Assembly (NCBI RefSeq): GCF_022095675.1 | Contig: NZ_JAHYSG010000032.1 | Location: 47,680 to 111,679 of the forward strand | Source: Dactylosporangium sp. AC04546 | GTDB lineage: Bacteria > Actinomycetota > Actinomycetes > Mycobacteriales > Micromonosporaceae | Direction: 5' to 3' | DNA: 64,000 bases | In this document: in pieces, positions 33,133 through 42,265 of the stretch | Position numbering within the stretch: the first letter of the stretch is position 1 | Layout of the letters: the number at the start of each line of letters is the position of its first letter | The notes under the pieces: model-generated | The model's input: only the letters and a program-made list of their open reading frames with translations | What the model was told of the DNA's origin: nothing | Databases searched by the model: none | Made by a program: the position numbers and the translations under genes

Positions 33133-34665
33133 TCACCTCTGGCGCGCGTCGGCCGGGCGCACGTCGGCGTTCATCGCATCCATCGCGCGAAGCTCTGTCT
33201 TGAGCACCTTTCCGTAGTTGTTCTTCGGGAGTTCGTCGAGAAGCACGTAGTCCCGGGGGCGCTTGAAGCGCGCGATCCGGTCAACACAATGCCGGTCCAA
33301 CTCCGCCGGTTCCGCCGTTCCGACGACGTACGCGACGACGACCTCGCCCCATTCCGGGTCGGGCCGGCCAATGACGGACACCTCTTCGACGCCCGGATGC
33401 GCCGCGATCACCTCTTCGACCTCCCGGGGGTAGATGTTCGACCCGCCAGAGATGACGAGGTCCTTCTTGCGGTCGAGCAGCGTCAGGTACCCGTCCTGGT
33501 TGAGACAGCCGAGATCCCCCGTGTGGAGCCAGCCTCCCTGGATGGCGCTCCGCGTCGCGTCGGCGTTGTCCCAGTAGCCGAGCATCACCGTGCCGCCACG
33601 GACCAGGACCTCGCCCAACTCGTCGATCGCCGCTGATCTGCCGTCGGCCGTGGCGATACGAACGTCCACGACCGACCGTTGTGTCCCCGCGGTCGCGAGA
33701 CGTGCTCGCCAGTCCGGGTGGGACTGATCTCCGATTTCGTTTCGGCGCAGTGCCGTTATGGTCATTGGCGATTCGCCCTGACCGTAAATCTGCGCCAGGT
33801 GCGGGCCGAATCGATCGACGGCACGCACCACGTCGGCCACAAGCATCGGCGCCCCACCCCAGATGATGGTGCGGAAGCCGGCTGGCGTGTCTTCGGGACA
33901 GTCCACAAGGCGCCGGACCATCGTCGGAGCCAGGAACGTCGAGGCCCCAGGCCAGGAACCGGCGAGGGCGAGAACCTCCTCAGGATGAAAGGCGCCCGAC
34001 TCCGGTATGACATTGACACCGCCCGCCAGGAGATGAGGCAGCGCAAGCATCCCAGATCCGTGGCTGAGTGGTGCGGCGTGGATGAAGGCGTCTCCTCGCT
34101 TCGTCGGGTCCACATCGATCAGATGAGACATGCTCATGGCGATGAGGTTGCTGTGGGTCAGCACCGCTCCCTTTGGCCGGCCCGTTGTTCCGGACGTGTA
34201 GAACAGCCATGCCGGGTCAATGCCGTCGCGCGGTACAAGTGGCACGGGAGCTGATGAACGCCATCGTTGGTATGCGGCACCCGACAGTGAGACGACCCTC
34301 GGCTCGGTGGCCGATCCATGGCCGACATCGCCTTCGAGGTCGGCGGAGACGAACGCCGCGCGCACGCCCGCGTGGTCGAGGATCCAATCGATCTCGGACG
34401 GATGGAGCTTGGCATTGATCGGAACCGCCACGAGCCCGGCCCACCAGACAGCGAAAAGGGCTTCCAGATAGGCGGCATCGTTCTTCGCGATCAGCGCGAC
34501 CCGGTCGCCGGGCCGGAGCCTTCCTTCCTCATGGAGCGCGTGAGCGAGGCCCGCTACGGCCGCCGCCAGCTCCCGGTAGCTTGCGACGACTCTATGTCCC
34601 AATCCAATTGCCGGCTCATCCGCGTGCAGCTTCGCGTTGCGCTCGAGCCAGACGGCGATGTTCAC
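33133..34665 (-). CDS. Fatty-acid/aromatic acyl-CoA ligase (AMP-forming)
   Basis: A 510-residue ANL-superfamily ligase. P-loop LFYTSGTTGRPKGAVLTHSN, GWLHTGDLGCLN (A8-type), ISGGSNIYPREVEEVI hinge, and the acylation lysine in PKNNYGKVLK near the C-terminus. It activates a carboxylic acid to its CoA thioester. The start is chosen at a GTG (VNIAVWLERNAKLH) where homology-like sequence begins; an upstream in-frame ATG at 34737 is alternative. It lies downstream of an SDR in the same direction, and a PucR regulator sits upstream of both. Confidence 0.9.
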   Translation of the reverse strand: MNIAVWLERNAKLHADEPAIGLGHRVVASYRELAAAVAGLAHALHEEGRLRPGDRVALIAKNDAAYLEALFAVWWAGLVAVPINAKLHPSEIDWILDHAGVRAAFVSADLEGDVGHGSATEPRVVSLSGAAYQRWRSSAPVPLVPRDGIDPAWLFYTSGTTGRPKGAVLTHSNLIAMSMSHLIDVDPTKRGDAFIHAAPLSHGSGMLALPHLLAGGVNVIPESGAFHPEEVLALAGSWPGASTFLAPTMVRRLVDCPEDTPAGFRTIIWGGAPMLVADVVRAVDRFGPHLAQIYGQGESPMTITALRRNEIGDQSHPDWRARLATAGTQRSVVDVRIATADGRSAAIDELGEVLVRGGTVMLGYWDNADATRSAIQGGWLHTGDLGCLNQDGYLTLLDRKKDLVISGGSNIYPREVEEVIAAHPGVEEVSVIGRPDPEWGEVVVAYVVGTAEPAELDRHCVDRIARFKRPRDYVLLDELPKNNYGKVLKTELRAMDAMNADVRPADARQR

Positions 34666-34770
34666 AAGTTTCTCGATTCGTTGGGTGATCCCGGTATCGA
34701 CTGAACCTGTAAGGACCGACTCGATGTGGCTTTCCACGGCTCAAGGCGAGGTTGTCGCCGGGCCTTGAGA

Positions 34771-35601
34771 TCAGACCTTCTCCGAGGTGACCGTCATGGA
34801 CTGCTCCATCGCGACGACCGCAGTGAGACCAGCATCGACCGGAAGCGTGACGCCCGTGATCCAGCGCGCGTGCGAGCCGGCCAGAAAAAGGATGGCCTTT
34901 CCGACATCCCAACCGGTGCCTTCTGTTCTCAGGGGAGCAGCCCGCATGCGCCGTTCCCGGTCGGTCTCCGCCAGCCCCTGCGCATACACCATGGGCGTAT
35001 GTACGAATCCCGGTGCCACCGCATTGACGCGGATTCCCTCGGGGCCGTGCGTCGCGGCCATCGAGCGCGTGAAGTTCAGGACAGCGCTCTTCGTCGTGCT
35101 GTATGCCACCGGATGGCCGCCCCGGAGCCCCGCAGTCGACGAGACATTCACGATCGAACCCTCACCCAGCCGGCGCATATGCGGGATCGCGAAGCGGGAC
35201 ATCAGCATCATCGAGTTCACGTTGATGCGAAGGCAGTCGTTCCACGCATTGATGTCGACATCCACGACCGAGCCGGCCGGGCCGGCGATGCCGACGTTGT
35301 TGACGAGCACGTCCAGCCGGTCCCACGCGTCCATGACGCGTTGGATGCATCGCTCGGCCTGAGCGGCATCGCTGACGTCGCCGTCGATCGCGATGCACGT
35401 CCCGCCCCTCGCCTCAATGAGCTGTCGAGTCTCCTCCATATGCCCCGCGACCGAGTCGACGAGCGCCACCCGCGCACCAGCCGCCGCAAGCAACACGGCC
35501 GCCGCGCGACCGTTCCCGACGCCCGAGGCGCGGGATCCGGCCCCCGTCACGACTGCGACCTTTCCCTTCAACCCGAAGTCCAGGTCAGGCTCCTCGGTCA
35601 T
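34771..35601 (-). CDS. Short-chain dehydrogenase/reductase
   Basis: A 276-residue classical SDR: TGAGSRASGVGNGRAAA (glycine motif with a longer loop), NNVGIAGPAG, catalytic Ser in VNVSSTAGL and YSTTK (Tyr-x3-Lys). ATG behind GGAGAG. It should oxidise a hydroxyl or reduce a ketone in the pathway that also uses the adjacent acyl-CoA ligase. The 420-bp gap upstream separates it from the PucR gene. Confidence 0.9.
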   Translation of the reverse strand: MTEEPDLDFGLKGKVAVVTGAGSRASGVGNGRAAAVLLAAAGARVALVDSVAGHMEETRQLIEARGGTCIAIDGDVSDAAQAERCIQRVMDAWDRLDVLVNNVGIAGPAGSVVDVDINAWNDCLRINVNSMMLMSRFAIPHMRRLGEGSIVNVSSTAGLRGGHPVAYSTTKSAVLNFTRSMAATHGPEGIRVNAVAPGFVHTPMVYAQGLAETDRERRMRAAPLRTEGTGWDVGKAILFLAGSHARWITGVTLPVDAGLTAVVAMEQSMTVTSEKV

Positions 35602-36021
35602 CGGCGCTCTCCGTCCAACGCGGTGGCTCGTACTTCGACCCGCCGGCGAGTCGACACGCTCCTCTGCTCGCCTGCCTCCAGAACGCTGCGATGCACACGA
35701 CGCTCCTTCCTGCCGAGTGCCCGGTCGGTTTCCCACTTCGCACGTCGGGCGACCGGTTTCGGAGTCGTTAGGTGAGTAAACGATCTGCTCTCCAGCCAGC
35801 AGGCGTCTACGTCTAGATCGCCAACGCTCGCCGCGGGCTCGTTGTGGTTATCTCCAACGGGTCTCGCCATCGCAGGAGAGTGTCGGGCGTATCTGGTCGG
35901 CTCGCGCGACTGACCGGCTGGCGGAGTCCAGCGTCTGACCGGGTTGCCTCGATGAGGCCCGGATGAGGGCGATTGGCCGGACGGAACGACACAAAGATGC
36001 CCGACACGGCGGGACGAGCGT
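35602..36021. other. Gene-free interval, no supported feature
   Basis: 420 bases between the SDR start and the PucR stop. Frames here are short and Arg/Ser/Pro-rich. It should contain the SDR promoter, but no palindrome or clear -35/-10 pair was found. Confidence 0.5.
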
Positions 36022-37203
36022 CTACTCGGGTGCGCCGGAGATCTGTCCCCAATTCGGGTCGGCCGCAGCGAGTTCCAGTGCCCACGCGAGTTCAACAATC
36101 GAATCCGTGGATTCCAGCGACAAAGTCGTCAGCTCCTCGAAGCGCCGGAGGCGGTACCGCAGAGTATTCACGTGGATCGTCAGGGCCGACGCGGTCTTCG
36201 CGATACTCTGGCCGTGTCGCAAGAATGCCCGCAATGTTTCAACCAGCTCGCGGCCGAACTCTCCCTCCCGGCGGAGTGGCTCCAGACACCGCTTGACGAG
36301 ATAGCGGCCGACTTCTGTATCGCCGAACGCGGCCAGGCGCCAAGAAAGGTCCTCGATGCCGAACGTGCCCGCCGCATTGCGATGGCGCGCGACTTCGAGA
36401 ATGCGGCTGGCCGTGCGAAAGGATCCAGACGCCTGTGTCAGCGGGACGGGTGCGCCTATTCCGACGAGTGAGGGTATTCCCACGACCGGACGCTTGGATA
36501 CCAGGCCGGCGCAGTCGTCGCCGAGGACTCCGATCAGCGCGGGGCGGCCAGGAGAGCTGCCGCCTGCTTGGAGCTTCCGCCGCAGTTCCTCCACGCTAAC
36601 CTCTCCCTGCGGCTTCGCGCGCACGGCTGCGTAGGTGGCGGACGTATCCAATCCATAGAATGCGGCCATCCTCACGATCTCCGACTCATCCAGCGTGTCC
36701 GTCAACAGTGAGCGAAGGAACTCCGTTCGCTTCCGTGCGTCATGGAGCGCGCTGTCGATGCTGATCTGTCGGTACACCAGGGCAGCTCTGGTGATGAAAG
36801 CGTCGCCCAGCCACCAGAGCAGGCGAGCGCCGAAGAGCACCACGCCGGACGGTGCGCGGTGGGCGGTGCTGAGTTCGACGAACCGTTCCTGAATGACGCC
36901 AATCGAAATGCGATATGCACGCATGATGTCCTCGATGGGGACGCTCTCGGCCGCTCGTTGTCGGGTCGTGAACTCAGCCTCCGTCATGTCGGCGACGTTT
37001 GGCGCACTCCCCGAACGCAGCGCCCCGACCGCGCGAACGAGGTTGCTCTCGACGGAGATCCGCAGTTCGGAATCCGGAACGTTCACGTAGGACGCGAGTT
37101 CCCGATGTACCTGGTCGATCGTGAGATCGACGATAAGGTCCAGCTCGCCCTGTAGGGCGTCCGCAATCCTTACCAAGGATGACCCGTGCGGCTTTCCGCT
37201 CAT
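36022..37203 (-). CDS. PucR-family transcriptional regulator
   Basis: A 393-residue regulator. A helical sensor part (residues ~1-170: RIADALQGELDLIVDL) is followed by a GGDEF-like-region remnant and a C-terminal PucR helix-turn-helix (ETLRAFLRHGQSIAKTASAL, then HVNTLRYRLRRFEELTTLSL). Start ATG behind GGGGAC. PucR proteins usually activate purine, aromatic or hydroxylated-compound catabolism; here the nearest targets are the SDR/acyl-CoA ligase genes downstream. Confidence 0.88.
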   Translation of the reverse strand: MSGKPHGSSLVRIADALQGELDLIVDLTIDQVHRELASYVNVPDSELRISVESNLVRAVGALRSGSAPNVADMTEAEFTTRQRAAESVPIEDIMRAYRISIGVIQERFVELSTAHRAPSGVVLFGARLLWWLGDAFITRAALVYRQISIDSALHDARKRTEFLRSLLTDTLDESEIVRMAAFYGLDTSATYAAVRAKPQGEVSVEELRRKLQAGGSSPGRPALIGVLGDDCAGLVSKRPVVGIPSLVGIGAPVPLTQASGSFRTASRILEVARHRNAAGTFGIEDLSWRLAAFGDTEVGRYLVKRCLEPLRREGEFGRELVETLRAFLRHGQSIAKTASALTIHVNTLRYRLRRFEELTTLSLESTDSIVELAWALELAAADPNWGQISGAPE

Positions 37204-37371
37204 CCGGTCCCCGAACTGTGAGCACCGACACCTGCTTGTAGGAACATACATCGGCTCGGGCTGGTTCTCGACCACCGAACGCTCCCCGCATGCACGTTGA
37301 CCGGCGTGGGCCTGAGACGCTGGAGATGCCGGCGATGGCGTCACTGGAGATGCCGATGTTGGTGGCATTGG

Positions 37372-37404
37372 AAAGGCCCCGCGGGCCGGGGCCGGCGGGG
37401 CTTT
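37372..37404 (-). terminator. GC-rich hairpin downstream of the large operon
   Basis: AAAGGCCCCGC ... GCGGGGCTTT form a stem with a 12-bp loop, about 150 bp past the last thiolase stop. On the reverse strand the stem is followed by CTTTCC. It is a plausible terminator for the leftward operon ending at 37557. The surrounding 37204-37556 interval has no intact gene. Confidence 0.5.
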
Positions 37405-37556
37405 CTGTTGGCGAGGTGTCGGGTGCTACGAACGGAGCGGGCACGCTTCTCGGGTTCGGCACGGCCTACGGCGACACGGTGTGGGCGCCAGCGGCCGGCG
37501 ACATGCTCCGGCGTATCGAGGACAAGCTGGCGCGCGTCCGGGTAGGCCCGCTGCAA

Positions 37557-38750
37557 TCACCGGACGGTGACGATGACCGACTCGGCTTCGCCGACGCCGC
37601 CGCAGATGGTGACCAAGCCCCGCCCGCCACCCCGCCGGCGCAGCTCATTGATAGCTGTCATCACCAGTCGGCCTCCCGTCGCGCCGGTGGGATGACCGAC
37701 TGCGACAGCGCCGCCGTTGACGTTCGTCCGTTCGCGCAGCCGCTGCGCCTTCTCCCGGTCGCCGTCCGCCAGTACGAGCGTCGTCACCAGGGGCACGGCG
37801 GCGAAAGCCTCGTTGACCTCGATCAGGTCGATGTCCGCGAGCGTCAGGCCGGCCCGGGCCAGTGCCCGCTGGGCCGCCCGCGCGGGCATCGACGCCAGCC
37901 GTTGCGGGTCGCCGGAGACCTGGGTGCAGGCGCCGACGGTGGCCAGGCCGGTGGTGCCGCGCCGCGTCGCCTCCCCCTCGCTGGCCAGCACTAGGGCCAC
38001 CGCGCCGGTGCTCATGTTGGGCGCGTTGCCCGCCGTCACTGTGGCACTGCCGTAGACCGTCGGCAGCGCGGCCAGCTGCTGTGCCGTGGTGGCGGGCCGC
38101 GGTACCTCGTCGGCAGCCAACCGGACGGCGCGGCCGTTGCGGTCCGGCACGTCCACCGGCACGATCTCGTCGTCGAAGCAGCCGCGGGCCAGGGCATCGG
38201 CGTACCGTTGCTGGCTGCGCAGCGCCCACTCATCCTGTTCGGCTCGGTCCACGCCGTACTCGGTGGCTTCGGCGCCGGCCTGTACGGCCCTGGGTACCCC
38301 CGTGTGCGGGCAGGAGACGACGAGTTGGTCGGTGAGCACGATGTCGCCGATCCGGTTGCCGAAGCGGGCCTCGTGCACGAAGTACGGCACCCGGCTCAGG
38401 TTCTCCACGGCACCGGCGACGCTCAGCGCGGTGTCGTTCAGCCGCAGTCCCCGGCTGGCCAGCGTGATCGCCGCGAGCGACGAGCAGCAGGCCCGGTCGA
38501 CGGTGTACGCGACCTTCTCCTCGGGGATGCCCGCACGCAGCAGCACCTGCCGGGCCACCGAGCGCTCGGCGCCGGGGAAGTTCACCCCGAACGCCAACTC
38601 GTCGACGTCCGCGCCGGTCAGCCCGGCGCGCTGCAGCACGGCGCCCACCGGGATCGCCCCGAGCTCGGGCAAGGGCAGGTCACGCAGGGCGCCGCCGAAG
38701 CGGCCGAACGGGGTACGACCCGTGGCGAGGACGACAACGTCGCCGGTCAT
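37557..38750 (-). CDS. Acetyl-CoA acetyltransferase (thiolase)
   Basis: A 397-residue thiolase: acyl-Cys in VDRACCSSLAAI, NEAFAAVPL, catalytic His in AVGHPTGATGGR, second Cys in ICGGVGEAES. It splits a 3-ketoacyl-CoA, releasing acetyl- or propionyl-CoA. Last gene of the 18-gene leftward operon; its ATG overlaps the stop of the acyl-CoA dehydrogenase (ATGA). A second thiolase, fused to a dehydrogenase, lies 10 kb upstream in the same operon, suggesting two separate cleavage steps. Confidence 0.92.
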   Translation of the reverse strand: MTGDVVVLATGRTPFGRFGGALRDLPLPELGAIPVGAVLQRAGLTGADVDELAFGVNFPGAERSVARQVLLRAGIPEEKVAYTVDRACCSSLAAITLASRGLRLNDTALSVAGAVENLSRVPYFVHEARFGNRIGDIVLTDQLVVSCPHTGVPRAVQAGAEATEYGVDRAEQDEWALRSQQRYADALARGCFDDEIVPVDVPDRNGRAVRLAADEVPRPATTAQQLAALPTVYGSATVTAGNAPNMSTGAVALVLASEGEATRRGTTGLATVGACTQVSGDPQRLASMPARAAQRALARAGLTLADIDLIEVNEAFAAVPLVTTLVLADGDREKAQRLRERTNVNGGAVAVGHPTGATGGRLVMTAINELRRRGGGRGLVTICGGVGEAESVIVTVR

Positions 38751-39664
38751 GGGAACTTCCTTTCGAAGACGTCGGCGGTCCACGCCGACCTGCGGTACGG
38801 GGCCAGCGCCTGGGTGCGCAGTTGGGCGATGCGCCGGCCGTACCAGGCCACGCCACCCTCTTCGGTGAACGCCATCGCGCCGTACGCCTGGAAGGTGTGG
38901 TACGTGGCGGTACGCGCCGCGCGGGCGGCGGACAGGACGGCGGCACGGGCGGCACGGGCGGCGTCCGGCGCACCGTCGGCCAACCGGGACGCGGCACGGC
39001 TCGTCAAGGCATGCGCGGCCGCCAGGCCGACGTCGGCCTCGGCGAGCGGAAACGCCACGCCCTGGAAGTCGCCCAGCGGCCGGCGGAACTGGTGGCGGGC
39101 GGCCACGTACTCGGCGGCGTCCCGAACCAGCCGGGCACCGGCTCCGACGAGTTGGCCGGCAAGTGCCAGGTCACCGAGGGCGAGCGCGCCGCAGTCGTCG
39201 GAGATGCGCCGGATGGGCGCCAGCGGCATCTCGGCCCACTGGTCACCGGTGAGCATCGCTACCGGCGCCGCCTCGCCGGCCGGCTCACATTCCCAGAGGC
39301 CATCGTCGGTGAGCGCGAAGAACGCGGTGGCACGGTGTCCCCAGGGCAGCGGACCGCCGGTACCCACGGTGGCGATGCCGTTCGCCGGTGGTCCACCGGC
39401 AGCGCGGGTCGCCAGGACGGTTTCCCAGAGCGGGCCGGGGCAGCCGAGCCCGCCCAACTCCTCCATGACGGCGGCGATCTCGCGGGCGACCTCGGTACCC
39501 TCGGCCGCGAGGCCGAGGAACCCGATGTCGGCGAGGTCCTGCCAGGTCTGCTCGGGGAACCCGTCGCCCGGCAGGTGGCGCCAACCCTCCTCGTGGCGGC
39601 GGCACAGCGTACGCACTGCCTCCGCGAACTCCCGTGGCTGCTGGCCGTAGTCCACCTCAAGCAT
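38747..39664 (-). CDS. Short acyl-CoA dehydrogenase (FadE-like, ~305 aa)
   Basis: A 305-residue member of the acyl-CoA dehydrogenase family, shorter than the usual 370-400. It keeps the FAD-side C-terminal helices (YHTFQAYGAMAFTEEGG, RRIAQLRTQALAPYR) but the mid beta-domain is reduced. Short members of this sort pair with a longer one to form alpha2beta2 enzymes in steroid side-chain degradation; the likely partner is the 368-residue protein at 41159. The ATG at 39664 overlaps the ligase stop by eight bases. Confidence 0.87.
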   Translation of the reverse strand: MLEVDYGQQPREFAEAVRTLCRRHEEGWRHLPGDGFPEQTWQDLADIGFLGLAAEGTEVAREIAAVMEELGGLGCPGPLWETVLATRAAGGPPANGIATVGTGGPLPWGHRATAFFALTDDGLWECEPAGEAAPVAMLTGDQWAEMPLAPIRRISDDCGALALGDLALAGQLVGAGARLVRDAAEYVAARHQFRRPLGDFQGVAFPLAEADVGLAAAHALTSRAASRLADGAPDAARAARAAVLSAARAARTATYHTFQAYGAMAFTEEGGVAWYGRRIAQLRTQALAPYRRSAWTADVFERKFP

Positions 39665-41162
39665 CACGGGTGACCTCCCGCAGGGTGCGTTTGTCCACCT
39701 TCATCGCCGGAGTCACCGGCAGCGCGTCGAGCACGTGGAACCGGCGGGGCACCTTGTACCCGGCCAGTGCGGCGCGGCAGTGGTCGCGCAGCGCGTCGGG
39801 ATCCACGCCGGCGCCAGGGTGCGGTACGACGGCGGCCTCCACCCGTTCGCCCCACAGCGGGTCGTCCGCGCCGAACACCGCCACCTGATGGACCTGCGGG
39901 TGCCTGGCGATCACGTTCTCGACCTCGATCGGGAAGACGTTCTCGCCGCCCGAGATGATCATGTCTTTGGCCCGGCCGGCCAGGTGGAGGAAGCCGTCCG
40001 CGTCGAGCCAGCCGAGGTCGCCGGAGCGGATCGCGCCGTCGACCGTCGTGGTGCGGGTCTGTTCCGGCCGTGCCCAGTAGCCGGACATCTGCCACGGCGT
40101 GCGGACCAGGACCTCCCCGACACTGCCCCGTGGCACGTCCTTGCCGGTGTCGTCGACGATGCGGATCGACGCGCCCGGCACCGGACGCCCCAGCCCCCGG
40201 TCGTCGCCGTCCTCCTGTTCCCAGGAGCGCACCCGGGCCGCCGCGCCGAACTCGGTGGCGCCGTACCCGGTGATCAGGTGGGCGCGCGGGAACGCGGCGC
40301 GCAGCCGGCCGGGGAAGTCGGGTGCGCTGGCGGTTGAGCCGAACAGCACCCGCCGGATCGAGGCACCGTGTTCCGCGCCGAAGCCGGGATGGTCCAGCAG
40401 CCGCAGCAGTGCGGTGGGTGCGCCGAACAGCCGGGTGGGCCGGCCGGTGGCGAGCGCGTCGAGGACGGTGGCCTCGTCGAAGCGGGGCAGCAGCCAGGCG
40501 GTCCCGCCCGCGTACAGGGTCGCGAACACGACCGTGGCGATCGCGATGTGGAAGAACGGGGAGAAGTACAGCTCCACGTCGGTGCGCCGGATCTCCATCT
40601 GCGCCTGGCAGGACGCGGCGTACTGATACAGCGCCGAATGGGTCCAGGTGGCGCCCTTCGGCTCGCCGGTGGTGCCGCCGGTACCGATGATCATCGCGGC
40701 CGCCTCGTCCCGGAGCGAGGACGACGAGGAGGCGGGCGTCGAGACGGTCAGCGCCATCCGGTCGGTCAACGACCCGGGAGCGCCGGCCGCGGGCAGCGTG
40801 GCCAGGCCGCAGCCCAGCCGGGCCGCCAGCTCGGTGCCGGGTTCGGCGGCCAGCAGCAGGGCCGGGCCGAGCGGGGCCAGGAAGGCGTATGCCTCGGGCG
40901 GGGCGAGTCGGGTGTTCAGCGGTACCGCGACCGCCCCGGCGGCGATGACCCCGAACAGCGCGGCCAGATGCGGGGCGCCGGGTGCCAGCGCGGTGACCAC
41001 CCGGTCGCCCGGGGCGACGCCGAGGGCGCGCAGCGCGGCGGCGTGCTCCTCGATCGCGGTCCACAGTTCCGCGTAGGTGTACTCGCCGGCCGGGTCGATC
41101 AGCGCCGGTGCGTTCGGCGCGTGCCGCGCGTGGTCGGCCAGCACCTCCAGGTATCCGGTCAT
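39657..41162 (-). CDS. Acyl-CoA ligase (AMP-forming)
   Basis: A 501-residue ANL ligase: P-loop IIGTGGTTGEPKGATWTHSA, ITGYGATEFG, GAIRSGDLGWLDADGFLHL, hinge IISGGENVFPIEVENVI and the lysine of PVTPAMKVDKRTL. It would activate the acid imported by the Liv-type transporter of the same operon. Overlaps its neighbours at both ends (ATGA upstream). Confidence 0.92.
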   Translation of the reverse strand: MTGYLEVLADHARHAPNAPALIDPAGEYTYAELWTAIEEHAAALRALGVAPGDRVVTALAPGAPHLAALFGVIAAGAVAVPLNTRLAPPEAYAFLAPLGPALLLAAEPGTELAARLGCGLATLPAAGAPGSLTDRMALTVSTPASSSSSLRDEAAAMIIGTGGTTGEPKGATWTHSALYQYAASCQAQMEIRRTDVELYFSPFFHIAIATVVFATLYAGGTAWLLPRFDEATVLDALATGRPTRLFGAPTALLRLLDHPGFGAEHGASIRRVLFGSTASAPDFPGRLRAAFPRAHLITGYGATEFGAAARVRSWEQEDGDDRGLGRPVPGASIRIVDDTGKDVPRGSVGEVLVRTPWQMSGYWARPEQTRTTTVDGAIRSGDLGWLDADGFLHLAGRAKDMIISGGENVFPIEVENVIARHPQVHQVAVFGADDPLWGERVEAAVVPHPGAGVDPDALRDHCRAALAGYKVPRRFHVLDALPVTPAMKVDKRTLREVTRDA

Positions 41163-42265
41163 CGACGTCCTCCCAGCCCGAGCGCCTCGCGGGCCAGCAC
41201 GCCTAGCATGATCTCCGAGGTGCCTCCGGCAATGGTCTCCATGAAGGTCTCGTGCCACAGGAAGCTCGGCGTGCCGGTGCCGGCGGCCCCGGCATCGCCG
41301 ACGTCGAACGGCAGCCGCGCGATGCGCTGCAGGGTCCTGCTGCCCAGCAGCTTCGCCCGCGCCGCCTGCGCGGCACCGTCCTGGCCGGCCTCCAGGGCCG
41401 CGAGGGTGCTCATGGCGGCCGCCTCCACCTCGGCCACGTCGAGCGCGACGTCGGCGATGTCGGCGCGGATCCGGGCATCGGCCGACCAGCCCCGCTCGAC
41501 CGACCAGCGCAGCAGATCCTCGTAGTCGCGGCGGACCCGGCCGGGCAGCACCATCAGATGCCGCTCGACGGCCAGCGCGGCCCGGATCAGCCGCCACGCC
41601 TCGCCTTCGGCACCGATGCGGTTCTCCTGCGGTACGTACACGCCGTCGAGGCTCACCTCGTTGAGCCGGTGCCCGTCGATGGTGTGGATCGGCCGGATCT
41701 GCACCCCGGGTGCCGTGAGGTCGAGCATCAGCAGCGTGTGACCGTCGTCCGGGGTGCGGCACAGCAGCCACAGGTAGTCGGAGTTGTGCGCGTCGGAGGT
41801 CCAACGCTTCTCGCCGGTGACCCGGTAGCCGTCGCCGTCGCGTACCGCCCGGGTGCGCACCCCGGCCAGGTCGGAGCCGGCTTCCGGCTCCGAGTATCCC
41901 AACGCGAAGCTGATCTCGCCCAGGCCGATGCCGGGCAGGAAGCGCGCCCGTTGCTCGCCCGTGCCGTGCCCGATGATGGTCTTCGCGACGATCCCGGCGG
42001 CCAGGTCGGGGCGTACGGCGCGGGCGTAGGCCAGCTCGTCCCAGACGATGAACTCGGTCGAGGGCGGCGCGCCCTGCCCGTCCCACTCCCGCGGCCAGGC
42101 CAGCCGCAGCCAGCCGCGCCGGCCGAGTTCGCGGTACAGCTCGCGGCTGGCACCGCCGCGGCCGTGGAAGTACTGCATCGGGTCGCGGCTGTGCGCGTGT
42201 TCGGCCAGGAACGCCCGCACTTCGTCGCGCAGTCGCTCCTGCTCGGCGGTGAAGGCCCACCTCAT
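41159..42265 (-). CDS. Acyl-CoA dehydrogenase
   Basis: A 368-residue acyl-CoA dehydrogenase with RWAFTAEQERLRDEVRAFL start, FALGYSEPEAGSDLAGVRT (FAD/substrate motif) and FMETIAGGTSEIMLGVLARE at the end, the form found in actinobacterial FadE proteins of steroid-type catabolism. Likely alpha,beta-desaturation, possibly as a heteromer with the short protein at 38747. Start overlaps the crotonase stop. Confidence 0.92.
   Translation of the reverse strand: MRWAFTAEQERLRDEVRAFLAEHAHSRDPMQYFHGRGGASRELYRELGRRGWLRLAWPREWDGQGAPPSTEFIVWDELAYARAVRPDLAAGIVAKTIIGHGTGEQRARFLPGIGLGEISFALGYSEPEAGSDLAGVRTRAVRDGDGYRVTGEKRWTSDAHNSDYLWLLCRTPDDGHTLLMLDLTAPGVQIRPIHTIDGHRLNEVSLDGVYVPQENRIGAEGEAWRLIRAALAVERHLMVLPGRVRRDYEDLLRWSVERGWSADARIRADIADVALDVAEVEAAAMSTLAALEAGQDGAAQAARAKLLGSRTLQRIARLPFDVGDAGAAGTGTPSFLWHETFMETIAGGTSEIMLGVLAREALGLGGRR

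Noticed and set aside
37290..37560. Short forward frame upstream of the PucR gene (MHVDRRGPETLEMPAM...)
   Set aside because: No ribosome site or homology; part of it forms the terminator-like hairpin and the rest is antisense to the thiolase end.
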